A stretch of DNA of 64,000 nt from Streptomyces sp. A1136 (GTDB lineage: Bacteria > Actinomycetota > Actinomycetes > Streptomycetales > Streptomycetaceae): contig NZ_SSBJ01000002.1 of assembly GCF_004795055.1 (NCBI RefSeq), positions 1 through 64,000 of the forward strand, given 5' to 3'. Positions 9,077 through 17,069 of this stretch are shown piece after piece (the stretch's first letter is position 1; every line of letters starts with the position of its first letter). Both the position numbers and the translations under genes were made by a program. The notes beneath the pieces were generated by a model. That model worked only from the letters and a program-made list of their open reading frames with translations. It was not told the origin of the DNA and did not search any database.

Positions 9077-9760
9077 ATGTCGGCCGTCGTGGCCTTGCTG
9101 TGGGTGTTGCTCGGCGGGTCGGCGCCGGCCGGCTTCGTGGCGTTGGCGGAGGTGGATCCGACCATCGGGCAGGACGTGCGGTACGCGTCGGCGCGGAACT
9201 TCACCGGTCGGCCGGTCGTCGGTTACGACGAGCCGGTCTGTCTGCTCGCCCTACCGGCGGCCGAGGCGCTGCGGCGGGCGCAGCGGGATCTGGCGCGGCG
9301 CGGGTACGGGCTGCTGGTGTACGACTGCTACCGGCCGCAGCGGGCGGTGGACGCGTTCGTGCGGTGGGCGGGAGACGCCGGGGACCAGGCGACGAAGGCG
9401 GAGTTCTATCCGCGCGTGGACAAGGGCAGGTTGCTCCCCGAGGGGTACATCGCGCCGAAGTCGGGGCACAGCCGGGGCAGCACGCTGGACGTGACGCTGG
9501 TCGCGCTGCGGGACGGTCGGGCGCTGGACATGGGGACGACCTTCGACTTCTTCGACCCGCTCTCCCATACGGCCGATCCGCGGGTGGTCGGGCCGGCGCG
9601 GGCCCACCGGGAGTTGTTGGGTCGGGCGCTCGCCGCGCGGGGCTTCGTCAACCTGCCCGAGGAGTGGTGGCACTTCACGTACGCGCCGGAGGCGTTCCCC
9701 GACACGTACTTCGACTTTCCGGTCTCCGCAGCGCGGGGCGCCGCGTCCGTACGTCACTGA
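9077..9760 (+). CDS. VanX-family D-alanyl-D-alanine dipeptidase, exported
   Basis: A 227-residue zinc dipeptidase of family M15D. Zinc ligands H131 and D138 lie in SGHSRGSTLD; E196 (base) and H199 (third ligand) lie in EEWWHF. Members cut D-Ala-D-Ala and help in wall recycling; those outside van clusters are not resistance determinants by themselves, and no vanHA genes are nearby. The first ~24 residues are hydrophobic and end at ALA, like a Sec signal peptide, so it should act outside the membrane. ATG 9077 has AGGGGG seven bases upstream; in-frame ATGs at 9059 and 9071 are alternatives. Confidence 0.88.
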   Translation: MSAVVALLWVLLGGSAPAGFVALAEVDPTIGQDVRYASARNFTGRPVVGYDEPVCLLALPAAEALRRAQRDLARRGYGLLVYDCYRPQRAVDAFVRWAGDAGDQATKAEFYPRVDKGRLLPEGYIAPKSGHSRGSTLDVTLVALRDGRALDMGTTFDFFDPLSHTADPRVVGPARAHRELLGRALAARGFVNLPEEWWHFTYAPEAFPDTYFDFPVSAARGAASVRH

Positions 9761-9851
9761 ACGGCCTACGTCACCGAGCGGGCCGCGTCACCGAACGGCC
9801 CGCGCGGTCGAACCGGTGACCCGGGCGGGGTACTCGTGCCACACTCGCATT

Positions 9852-9866
9852 CTGACGAGCCGTCAG
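9852..9866 (+). promoter_or_regulatory. TetR-type palindromic operator
   Basis: CTGACG-AGC-CGTCAG is a perfect 6-base inverted repeat, 22 bases before the TTG start of the zinc-ribbon gene. The same core, TGACG-N3-CGTCA, occurs at 43944-43956 before another lipid-type operon. The regulator is not encoded next to it. Confidence 0.55.
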
Positions 9867-9887
9867 TTCGCCAGTGAGGGAGGGGCC

Positions 9888-10352
9888 TTGGAGCGCAACC
9901 GCACGCCCGTCGTCAGCGGGTGGTTCACCGGTACCGAGGAAGGCGAAGACTTCCGGCTGCTCGGCACCCGGTGTTCCGCCTGCGCGGCCGTGTTCTTCCC
10001 GCGCGAGGACGCGTACTGCCGCAACCCGCACTGCGCGGGAGGCGGCGAACTCACCGAGGTGCCGCTGTCCCCGCGGGGGCGGATCTGGTCGTACACCGAC
10101 GGGCGCTACCGGCCGCCCGCGCCGTACGTGTCCGACCCGGACGCGCCCTGGGAGCCGTACACCCTCATCGCGGTCGAGCTGGAGGCCGAGGGGATGGTCG
10201 TACTGGGTCAGGGGGAGCCCGGGGTGACGGTGGCCGATCTGGCGGTCGGGATGGAGGTCGAGGTGGTCGGCGGGGTGCTGAACGAGGACGCGGGGACGGC
10301 GTGGACGACCTGGCGGTTCCGACCGGCGGCCCCGGCGGGGGTGGGCGCGTGA
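9888..10352 (+). CDS. Zinc-ribbon/OB-fold acyl-CoA-binding protein (DUF35 family)
   Basis: A 154-residue DUF35 protein: a rubredoxin-like zinc ribbon (C29, C32, C44, C49) followed by an OB fold that starts at LSPRGRIWSYTDGRYRPP. Family members partner with SCP2-type thiolases or ketosteroid enzymes and are thought to bind acyl-CoA or stabilise the partner. The TTG at 9888 has GGAGGGG directly upstream and gives the usual N-terminus; an ATG at 9816 would add 24 residues and swallow the operator. Its stop overlaps the thiolase start (GTGA), implying translational coupling. Confidence 0.88.
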   Translation: MERNRTPVVSGWFTGTEEGEDFRLLGTRCSACAAVFFPREDAYCRNPHCAGGGELTEVPLSPRGRIWSYTDGRYRPPAPYVSDPDAPWEPYTLIAVELEAEGMVVLGQGEPGVTVADLAVGMEVEVVGGVLNEDAGTAWTTWRFRPAAPAGVGA

Positions 10353-11539
10353 ACTCCGACATCGCCGTGCTGGGGGCCGGGATGCACCCGTGGGGCAAGT
10401 GGGGCCGCGGCTTCGTCGAGTACGGGCGGGTCGCCGCGAAGGCGGCGCTGGCCGACGCGGGGCTGGAGTGGACGGACGTGGGGTCCATCGTCGGCGCCGA
10501 CACCGTCCGGTCTGGGTACCCCGGATACGTGGCCGGGGCCACCTTCGCACAGGCGCTCGGCTGGCAGGGCGCGCGGGTGACCAGCGTCTACGCGGCCTGC
10601 GCGTCCGGTGCGCAGGCCATCGGCGCGGCGCGGGCGCAGATCCTGGCGGGATTGGCCGACGTGGTGCTGGTGGTGGGGGCCGACGCCGCGCCCAAGGGGT
10701 TCTTCGCCCCGGCGGGCGGGGAGCGGCCGGATGATCCGGACTGGCTGCGGTTCCGGGTGCTGGGGGCCACCAACCCGGCGTACTTCGCGCTGTACGCGCG
10801 CCGCCGGATGGCGCTCTACGGGGACACGCCGGAGGATTTCGCCGAGGTGAAGGTCAAGAACGCGGCGGCGGGGGCGCTCAACCCGTACGCCCGCTACCGC
10901 AAGCCGGTCACCGCCCGGGAGGTGGCGGCCTCGGCGGTCGTCGCCGACCCACTGCGGCTGCTGGACATCTGCGCGACCTCGGACGGGGGCGCCGCCCTCG
11001 TGCTGGCCGGCATGGACTTCGCGCGCTCGCGCGGGATCGCGGACCCGGTGCGGATCAGGGCGGTGTCGACGGTGACGCCCACGTACCCCCGGACCCTGCT
11101 GGACCTGCCGGACATCGCCACCGACGCGGTGACCGCCTCGGCGCCGGCCGCCGGATCGTTCCGGTCCTCGATCGCACGGGCCGCGTACGAGGAGGCCGGG
11201 CTGGGACCGGAGGACCTGTCGCTCGCGGAGGTGTACGACCTGTCCACCGCGCTGGAGCTCCAGTGGTACGAGGACATCGGGCTGTGCGGCGAGGGCGAGG
11301 GGGCCAAGCTGCTGCGGGAGGGTGCGACGGCGCTCGGCGGCCGGATCCCGGTGAACACCAGTGGCGGGCTGTCCTCGTTCGGGGAGGCGGTCCCGGCGCA
11401 GGCGATAGCCCAGGTGTGCGAGCTGACCTGGCAGTTGCGGGGGGTCGCCGGTGACCGGCAGGTCCCGGGGGCCCGGGCCGGGATCACCGCCAACCAGGGA
11501 CTGTTCGGCCACGGTTCGGCGGTCGTCGCGGTCCGGTAG
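10349..11539 (+). CDS. Thiolase-like (SCP2-type) acetyl-CoA acetyltransferase
   Basis: A 396-residue thiolase-fold protein of the lipid-transfer/SCP2 class. C84 in YAACASGAQA is the expected nucleophile; C-terminal motifs are PVNTSGGLSSFGE and ANQGLFGHGSAVV. Such enzymes remove acetyl or propionyl units in beta-oxidation of branched chains or steroid side chains. GTG at 10349 overlaps the stop of the DUF35 gene by four bases, so the two probably make a complex. A 14-bp stem-loop at 11650 ends the operon. Substrate is inferred from family only. Confidence 0.9.
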   Translation: MNSDIAVLGAGMHPWGKWGRGFVEYGRVAAKAALADAGLEWTDVGSIVGADTVRSGYPGYVAGATFAQALGWQGARVTSVYAACASGAQAIGAARAQILAGLADVVLVVGADAAPKGFFAPAGGERPDDPDWLRFRVLGATNPAYFALYARRRMALYGDTPEDFAEVKVKNAAAGALNPYARYRKPVTAREVAASAVVADPLRLLDICATSDGGAALVLAGMDFARSRGIADPVRIRAVSTVTPTYPRTLLDLPDIATDAVTASAPAAGSFRSSIARAAYEEAGLGPEDLSLAEVYDLSTALELQWYEDIGLCGEGEGAKLLREGATALGGRIPVNTSGGLSSFGEAVPAQAIAQVCELTWQLRGVAGDRQVPGARAGITANQGLFGHGSAVVAVR

Positions 11540-11649
11540 GCCCCTTGACCGGCGGGTGCTGTCCGAACGCTTGACGGCCCACGACGGCGGGTTGACACTC
11601 TCCCCACGGTCCGAGCGCGACCGGGATTCCCGAACCCCCCATGAGAGCC

Positions 11650-11685
11650 GCGGCCCGTACCCCAGTCGGCGGGGGTACGGGCCGC
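11650..11685. terminator. Bidirectional stem-loop terminator
   Basis: A perfect 14-bp stem (GCGGCCCGTACCCC paired with GGGGTACGGGCCGC) with an 8-base loop lies between the convergent thiolase and conservon genes. There is no U-tract, as is common in streptomycetes. Confidence 0.75.
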
Positions 11686-11705
11686 CTCCGCGTGTGCGCC
11701 CGGCG

Positions 11706-12332
11706 TCAGGCTCCGGCCGTGAGGCTGTGGCGGCGGGCCCGGGCCAGCGACATGGCGTGTTCCACGACCCCGACCAGTACGTCCTTGACCGACTCGCGGT
11801 CGCGCGCGTCGGTGAGCAGTACCGGTACCTCGGGGTCGAGGTCGAGGGCGTCGCGCACGGTCACCACGGGGTGCCGGTCGGCGCCGTCGAAGCAGTTGAC
11901 CGCGATGACGAACGGGATGCCGCGCCGCTCGAAGTAGTCGATGGCGGCGAAGCAGTCCGCGAGGCGGCGGGTGTCGGCGAGGACCACGGCGCCGAGCGCC
12001 CCTTGGGCCAGCTCGTCCCACAGGAACCAGAAGCGGTCCTGTCCGGGTGTGCCGAAGAGGTAGAGCACCAGGTCCTCGCGGAGGGTGATGCGGCCGAAGT
12101 CCATGGCCACGGTCGTGGTGTTCTTGCCCTCCACTCCCCCGGTGTCGTCGATGCCGATGCCCGGCTCGGAGAGGCGTTCCTCCGTCCGCAGCGGTCTGAT
12201 CTCACTCACCGCACTGACCAGGGTGGTCTTGCCCACCCCGAAGCCGCCCGCGACCAGGATCTTGAGGGTCAGCGGCTCGACCGGCGACACGGCATGCATG
12301 GCGCCGGTGCGGCTAGAGCGCCCGAAGGCCAT
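11706..12332 (-). CDS. cvnD: Conservon GTPase-like ATP/GTP-binding protein CvnD
   Basis: A 208-residue P-loop protein of the conservon D family, related to MglA/Ras-like GTPases. The P-loop GGFGVGKTT spans residues 29-37, and FGTPGQDRF is the switch II region with the usual glutamine. In known conservons CvnD works with CvnA, B and C as a membrane-linked switch resembling a G-protein-coupled sensor. The start overlaps cvnC by 20 bases, as is typical. It is the last gene of the operon; no P450 (cvnE) gene follows. Confidence 0.92.
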   Translation of the reverse strand: MAFGRSSRTGAMHAVSPVEPLTLKILVAGGFGVGKTTLVSAVSEIRPLRTEERLSEPGIGIDDTGGVEGKNTTTVAMDFGRITLREDLVLYLFGTPGQDRFWFLWDELAQGALGAVVLADTRRLADCFAAIDYFERRGIPFVIAVNCFDGADRHPVVTVRDALDLDPEVPVLLTDARDRESVKDVLVGVVEHAMSLARARRHSLTAGA

Positions 12333-12747
12333 CGATCACCTCACGCAGAATGGATTCGTCGGGCAGTTCGGCCGGTGGTACCGGCCGCGTCACGTGGACC
12401 AGTTCGTCGTCGACGAGGTCGCCGATCAGGACGCGGACGACACCCACCGCGAGGTCGAGGTCGGCCGCCAGTTCCGCGACGGACTGGGGGCGTTCCCGGC
12501 ACAGGCCCAGGATGTGGGCGTGTTCCGGGGACAGGGTCAGGTCCCAGACCGGATCGTCGGCCGCCGGTTCGGCGACGACGAGCGCGATCAGGTCGAGACG
12601 GTGCTGGCCCGCGTGGCTGGTGCGGCCGCGGGTCATGGCGTACGGGCGCACCACGGGGCCCGCCTCGTCGTCGAACCAGTGCGGGTGCGCGGGATCGTCC
12701 GCGCCGCCCGGGGGTCGCTCGGGGTGGTACCGGCCTGAATCGCTCAT
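12313..12747 (-). CDS. cvnC: Conservon protein CvnC (DUF742)
   Basis: A 144-residue DUF742 protein with a winged-helix-like core (CRERPQSVAELAADLDLAVG) and the conserved start of the domain RPYAMTRGRT. Family members act with the Roadblock protein and GTPase of the same operon; some bind DNA. It begins 10 bases after cvnB and overlaps cvnD by 20 bases. Confidence 0.92.
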   Translation of the reverse strand: MSDSGRYHPERPPGGADDPAHPHWFDDEAGPVVRPYAMTRGRTSHAGQHRLDLIALVVAEPAADDPVWDLTLSPEHAHILGLCRERPQSVAELAADLDLAVGVVRVLIGDLVDDELVHVTRPVPPAELPDESILREVIDGLRAL

Positions 12748-12757
12748 GCCGTCCGTC

Positions 12758-13195
12758 TCACCCTCCGGCTGGCAGCCCGGAGCGCGGGGCGGTCGCCAGG
12801 TGGTCGCCGACGCGCTTGACCATGAGGGTCATCTCGTACGCGACCTGGCCGACGTCGGACTCGGCGTCGGCGAGCACGGCCAGGCAGCTGCCGTCGCCGG
12901 CGGCCATGACGAACAGGAAGGCCTCGTCGAGTTCGACGACGGTCTGGCGGACGCCGCCGGAGTCGAAGTGCCGGCCGACGCCCTTGGCCAGGCTGTGGAA
13001 GCCGGAGGCGACGGCCGCGAGGTGCTCGCTGTCCTCGCGGGTGAGGTCCTTGGAGCTGCCGGTGGGCAGCCCGTCGCCGGAGAGGACGACCGCCTTGCGG
13101 ATGCTGCCGACCTTGTCGACGAGCTCGTCGAGGAGCCAGTTGAGCGGGCCGGAGCCGCGGCTCCTGGTGTCGTTGCCGGTCTGCGGTGCGGTCAT
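12758..13195 (-). CDS. cvnB: Conservon Roadblock/LC7 protein CvnB
   Basis: A 145-residue Roadblock/LC7 protein, likely the regulator or GAP-like partner of CvnD. The conserved core starts at LNWLLDELVDKVGSIRKAVV and continues through LSGDGLPTGSS. ATG at 13195 overlaps the cvnA stop in an ATGA, so translation is coupled. The much longer open frame upstream in this frame runs antiparallel inside cvnA sequence and is not real. Confidence 0.92.
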   Translation of the reverse strand: MTAPQTGNDTRSRGSGPLNWLLDELVDKVGSIRKAVVLSGDGLPTGSSKDLTREDSEHLAAVASGFHSLAKGVGRHFDSGGVRQTVVELDEAFLFVMAAGDGSCLAVLADAESDVGQVAYEMTLMVKRVGDHLATAPRSGLPAGG

Positions 13196-16050
13196 CGACC
13201 GTCCCCTTCGTTCTCGGATCCGGGGCCCGGGGCGGCGGGGGTGCCGGCCTCGGCCTCGGACTGCTGCGGTGCGTGCTGGTTGCGGCCGGCCGTCCAGCCG
13301 CGCTGGAGGGCGGACATGCGCGTACGTACGTCCTCCGCGTCGCGGTCGGCGACGGGGTTCGCGGTGGTGTCGGCCGGTGCCGTGGCCGGGGCGGTCTTGA
13401 GTTGCGGGGCCAGGTTGGCCTGGCGGACCCGACGGGGGAGACCGCCGGGGCCGCCGGCCGGCGCGCCGCCGCCGGACGTCTCGGCGCGGGCCGTCTCCTG
13501 CCCCTGGCCGGCCCGTCCGACCATCGACACGGGGCGCGGTTCGACGCGGCGACCGTGGTCGGCGACCAGGGTGGGGGTCGGGCGGCGGCGGGGCAGGGGG
13601 ATGGCGCCGGCGGGGCGCGGGCTCTCCGAGTCGGGGCGCGGGCGCTCCACGCGGACGGGGCCGGTGGGTGCGGCGCCCTCGCGGTCGCCGGTCGGGTCCG
13701 GGCCCCGGTCGCGGTGGCGTTCGCCGAGCCGGTCGGCCTTGCGGGCGCCTGGGCGCTCCGGGTACCGGTCGGTGCCCGGCCGGGCCGCGGGGCGAAGTCC
13801 GAGGACGGCGCCGGGGATGCCGCCGGGCGGCGTCTCGTCGTCGAGGGTGGCCATCGGGGGGCGGCCGCCGACTCCGGTGAGGCCGGTGATGCCGGTGGCG
13901 ACCTCGTCGAGGGCCTCGGGGTCCTCGTCCAGCCCGTCGGCGCCGTCCAGGTCCAGGGCCCCGAGCGGGCCCTCCAGCTCTACGGGACCGTTCAGCACCC
14001 CGGTGCGCAGGGGTCGACCGGCCGGGGCGCCGCCGAGGGCCGCGGAACCGCCCTTGCCGGAGGTCACCGGCCGAGCGGCCTTGCCGGGCTTGGCGTTCCT
14101 GCCGGCCTTGGCGTTCTTGAGCCCGTCGAGGCGGATGCCGGTGCCGTTGGTGTCGGGGGCCTCCGTGAGCAGTTCCACCGGGAGGAAGACCACGGCGGTG
14201 GTGCCCCCGTACGGGCTCGGCTGGAGGACCACCTTGACGCTGTGGCGCCGGGCGAGGCGGCTGACGACGAACAGGCCGAGCCGGTCGGTGTCGGAGAGCT
14301 CGAAGTCGGGTGTCTCGGCCAGGCGGAGGTTCGCGTCGAGCAGCGCCTCGGGGGTCATGCCCAGGCCCCGGTCGTGGATCTCCAGGGTGAAACCGTTGGC
14401 CACGCGTTCGCCGTGGACCTGGACCGCGGTGTGCGGCGGGGAGAACACCGTCGCGTTCTCCAGGAGTTCGGCGACGAGGTGGGTGACGTCGGCCACGGCC
14501 GGACCCTCGATGCCGATGCGCGGGAGCCTGCGCACCTCGATGCGCTCGTAGTCCTCCACCTCCGCGACGGCGGCCCTTACGACGTCCATCAGTTGCACGG
14601 GCTTGCGCCACTGGCGGGAGGGCGCGGCGCCGGAGAGGATCACCAGGCCCTCGGCGTGCCGGCGCATACGGGTGGTCATGTGGTCGAGGCGGAAGAGGTC
14701 GGCCAGTTCCTCGGTGTCCTCGGTGCGGCGCTCCATGGTGTCGAGCAGCGTCAGTTGGCGGTGCAGCAGTACCTGGTTGCGGCGCGCCAGGTTGACGAAG
14801 ACCTCGGAGACGCCCCGGCGCAGTTCGGCCTGCTTGACGGCGGCTTCGACGGCGGCGCGCTGGAGGCTGTTGAGGGCGAGGGCGACCTGGCCGACCTCGT
14901 CCTTCTCGAATTCGAGCCTCGGTGCCTCGGTCTCCACGTCGATGTGCTCGCCGGCCGCGAGGCGGCGCATCACGCTGGGCAGCCGGACGCCGGAGGCCTC
15001 GTGGGCGTCCTTGCGGAGCCGGGACAGGTCGCGGATGAGGTCGCGGCCGATGCGGACGGACATGACGAGGGAGACGATCAGGGCGATGAAGCCGAGGACG
15101 CCCGCGACGGCGGCCTGGATCAGCACCTTCATGGCGACGGGCTTGACGCGCTCCTGGTAGCGGTCGCCGGCGGCGGTGTTCATGTCGGCGAGGTCGCCGA
15201 GCACCTTCGCGGCGGCTTCGTCCCACTGGGCCGCGGTGAGGGTGCGCGGGGGCTTGGCGGCGCCGCCGGAGATGAATCGTTCCTCGGCGTCGCGCAGCGC
15301 CTTGGTCTCGGGGCCGGACCAGTACTGCTCGAAGACGTCGCGGTCGTCGGCGGGGAGGATCGCCAGGTTGAAGTCGTAGAGCAGCGCGCGGTTGGCGGTG
15401 TAGTCGGAGACACTGCGGACGTCGGCGGCGCCGATGTTGCGGGCGGCGAGGGCGGAGGCGATGACGGCGTCCTCGCGGGAGAGCGTCTCGCGGGCGCGGG
15501 TGATGCCGACGAGGGCCCGCCCCTGCTTGTCCATCTCCACGTCCTCAAGGGCGTGGAGGTTCATCAGGAACTCGTAGCAGGGATCGACGAGCCGGCTGTA
15601 GAGGTCCAGGGCCTGGCCGGGGGCGAGGCTGTTCTGGTCGACGGAATGCCGCAGCGCCGCGATGCCGTGGAAGGCGTCGAGGATGGAGCGCAGCCGCTGG
15701 GCGTTGGCGGGGCTGAGCTGGTCGGCGACCTTGGGGTTGGAGGCGTTCGCGGTCATGCCCTGGACGGCCGTGTCCGTGGCGGTGCGGCTCCTGGTGAGTT
15801 CGGCGGTGGCGGCCGAGGCCCGGGGGTCCCCGATGACGACCAGGGTCTGGCGGCGTTCCTTCTGCAGGACGCGGACGACGTCCTCGATGGGGTAGCCGAC
15901 CTTGGCGATGACGGGGGCGACGCCGAGGAGTTGCACGGCCTGGCGGCCGGTGATGAAGGTGGCGAAGCCCCAGAGGGCGGTGAGGGAGACGAGCGGCACA
16001 AGGAGCAACGCCACGATCTTCCGGCGGATGGACTTCCCGCGAAAGCGCAT
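13192..16050 (-). CDS. cvnA: Conservon sensor histidine-kinase-like protein CvnA
   Basis: A 952-residue membrane sensor. It has one membrane segment near residues 10-34, an extracytoplasmic nitrate/nitrite-sensing-type (NIT) domain to about 305, a second membrane segment near 308-330, a HAMP-like region, a coiled dimerisation helix with FRLDHMTTRMRRH, and a HATPase domain with N-box AELLENATVFS near residue 528 and GLG motif DRGLGM. Residues after ~660 are Pro/Arg/Gly-rich and probably disordered. It heads the operon cvnABCD. What it senses is unknown; the NIT label comes from the family. Confidence 0.92.
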   Translation of the reverse strand: MRFRGKSIRRKIVALLLVPLVSLTALWGFATFITGRQAVQLLGVAPVIAKVGYPIEDVVRVLQKERRQTLVVIGDPRASAATAELTRSRTATDTAVQGMTANASNPKVADQLSPANAQRLRSILDAFHGIAALRHSVDQNSLAPGQALDLYSRLVDPCYEFLMNLHALEDVEMDKQGRALVGITRARETLSREDAVIASALAARNIGAADVRSVSDYTANRALLYDFNLAILPADDRDVFEQYWSGPETKALRDAEERFISGGAAKPPRTLTAAQWDEAAAKVLGDLADMNTAAGDRYQERVKPVAMKVLIQAAVAGVLGFIALIVSLVMSVRIGRDLIRDLSRLRKDAHEASGVRLPSVMRRLAAGEHIDVETEAPRLEFEKDEVGQVALALNSLQRAAVEAAVKQAELRRGVSEVFVNLARRNQVLLHRQLTLLDTMERRTEDTEELADLFRLDHMTTRMRRHAEGLVILSGAAPSRQWRKPVQLMDVVRAAVAEVEDYERIEVRRLPRIGIEGPAVADVTHLVAELLENATVFSPPHTAVQVHGERVANGFTLEIHDRGLGMTPEALLDANLRLAETPDFELSDTDRLGLFVVSRLARRHSVKVVLQPSPYGGTTAVVFLPVELLTEAPDTNGTGIRLDGLKNAKAGRNAKPGKAARPVTSGKGGSAALGGAPAGRPLRTGVLNGPVELEGPLGALDLDGADGLDEDPEALDEVATGITGLTGVGGRPPMATLDDETPPGGIPGAVLGLRPAARPGTDRYPERPGARKADRLGERHRDRGPDPTGDREGAAPTGPVRVERPRPDSESPRPAGAIPLPRRRPTPTLVADHGRRVEPRPVSMVGRAGQGQETARAETSGGGAPAGGPGGLPRRVRQANLAPQLKTAPATAPADTTANPVADRDAEDVRTRMSALQRGWTAGRNQHAPQQSEAEAGTPAAPGPGSENEGDGR

Positions 16051-16448
16051 GGCCTCCCCAGCCTCCCCCAGGTCAACCCCGTTACCGGGGGTCGGTGTTC
16101 CGTCAATTAAACGGCGTGAGCCTACTACTGCCGGGGAGCGGCTTCGAAGGCGTGTCCGGACGTTTTCGGACTGCCCCCCTTGTGAAGATCATGAGTTGTC
16201 CTTTGCTTCCGGGCAAGTCAGGCCCGTCATGTGGCACATGAATCCTGGTGGGGCGCCGGTTCCCGCTCTCGGATGGATGGCCGGAATTCCGCCTCCCGGC
16301 GTCGGTTCCGGCCGCCGCGAACCGGTTTTCCGTTCCGGGAATCTCCCGGCCCCGCCGATCGTCTGACAGGGAAGACGGTCGAAACACCACATGGGGGTAT
16401 GAGGTGTGGGTAGGCAACGCGGACCGTGCGGTGGGGAGTGAGTGGACC
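16051..16448. other. Divergent intergenic region, cvnA / small membrane protein
   Basis: This 398-base gap must hold promoters for both flanking genes. It is noticeably lower in GC than its surroundings (for example GTCAATTAAACGG near 16104). I see no confident -10/-35 pair and no conserved ORF. GGGGAG at 16433-16438 is the ribosome site of the rightward gene. Confidence 0.5.
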
Positions 16449-16979
16449 ATGAGCACGACGGACGACGCAGTGACGGACGACGTGAAGACGGGCGACGCGG
16501 TGATGGGCGACGCGATGACGGAGAACGCGGACACGGCGTACGCGGACACGGCGTACGCGGAGTACGGCGGGGCCGGGACGACGGCCACGAGGCGGTCCTT
16601 GTGGGTGGAGGAGCCCGCACGCCGGTACCGGATGCCCGATCCGGTGCGGGCTTCGGCGGTGCGGGCGGCGCTGATAGTGGCCCTGACCCTGATGCAGGCG
16701 ACGGTGAGTTTCTTCCTCACGCTCACCGGCTCGTGGCTCGCGCTGCCGATGGTGCTCGGCGCGATAGCCGGGACGGTGGTGGCCACCTGGGCCGTGCTGG
16801 ACGTGGTGATCACCCGACAGACGTGGAACCAGCGCCACGGGGTGCTGTCGCAGCCGAGCAGCACGGCCCGCGCTCGCCGTGAGGAGCGCCGGGCCGGCCA
16901 GGCCCGTGCGGGGGCGTCCGGCCGGGTGCCCCGTATACGTGCGGCCGAGGGCGGCCGGCTGGCTGCCCACGGCCGCTGA
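16449..16979 (+). CDS. Small membrane protein with acidic repetitive N-terminus
   Basis: A 176-residue protein of unknown function. Residues 1-40 are acidic and repetitive: variants of (T/G)DDAV and a direct repeat ADTAY ADTAY. Two hydrophobic segments follow (near 75-95 and 100-120, including LTLMQATVSFFLTLTG and LGAIAGTVVATWAV), then an Arg/Ala-rich basic tail. Topology is probably both ends in the cytoplasm. ATG at 16449 has GGGGAG ten bases upstream. It is monocistronic, ended by a strong stem-loop. Confidence 0.75.
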   Translation: MSTTDDAVTDDVKTGDAVMGDAMTENADTAYADTAYAEYGGAGTTATRRSLWVEEPARRYRMPDPVRASAVRAALIVALTLMQATVSFFLTLTGSWLALPMVLGAIAGTVVATWAVLDVVITRQTWNQRHGVLSQPSSTARARREERRAGQARAGASGRVPRIRAAEGGRLAAHGR

Positions 16980-17023
16980 CGATACGGGACCGGCGACGGA
17001 ACGGAACCGGCGACGGAACGGGC

Positions 17024-17069
17024 CGCCCGGCGCGGGGCGGTCGTCGCGACGGCCGCCCCGCGCCGGGCG
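17024..17069. terminator. Strong stem-loop between convergent genes
   Basis: A perfect 17-bp stem (CGCCCGGCGCGGGGCGG with CCGCCCCGCGCCGGGCG) encloses a 12-base loop. It ends directly at the stop codon of the SMC-like gene and serves both directions. Confidence 0.75.

Noticed and set aside
9077..9760. Vancomycin resistance determinant
   Set aside because: A VanX-like dipeptidase alone, with a signal peptide and without vanH, vanA or vanRS, is more likely a wall-recycling enzyme.
12758..15226. 822-codon minus-strand frame containing cvnB
   Set aside because: Only the last 145 codons are real (cvnB). The rest overlaps cvnA in another frame and is Arg/Pro-rich.
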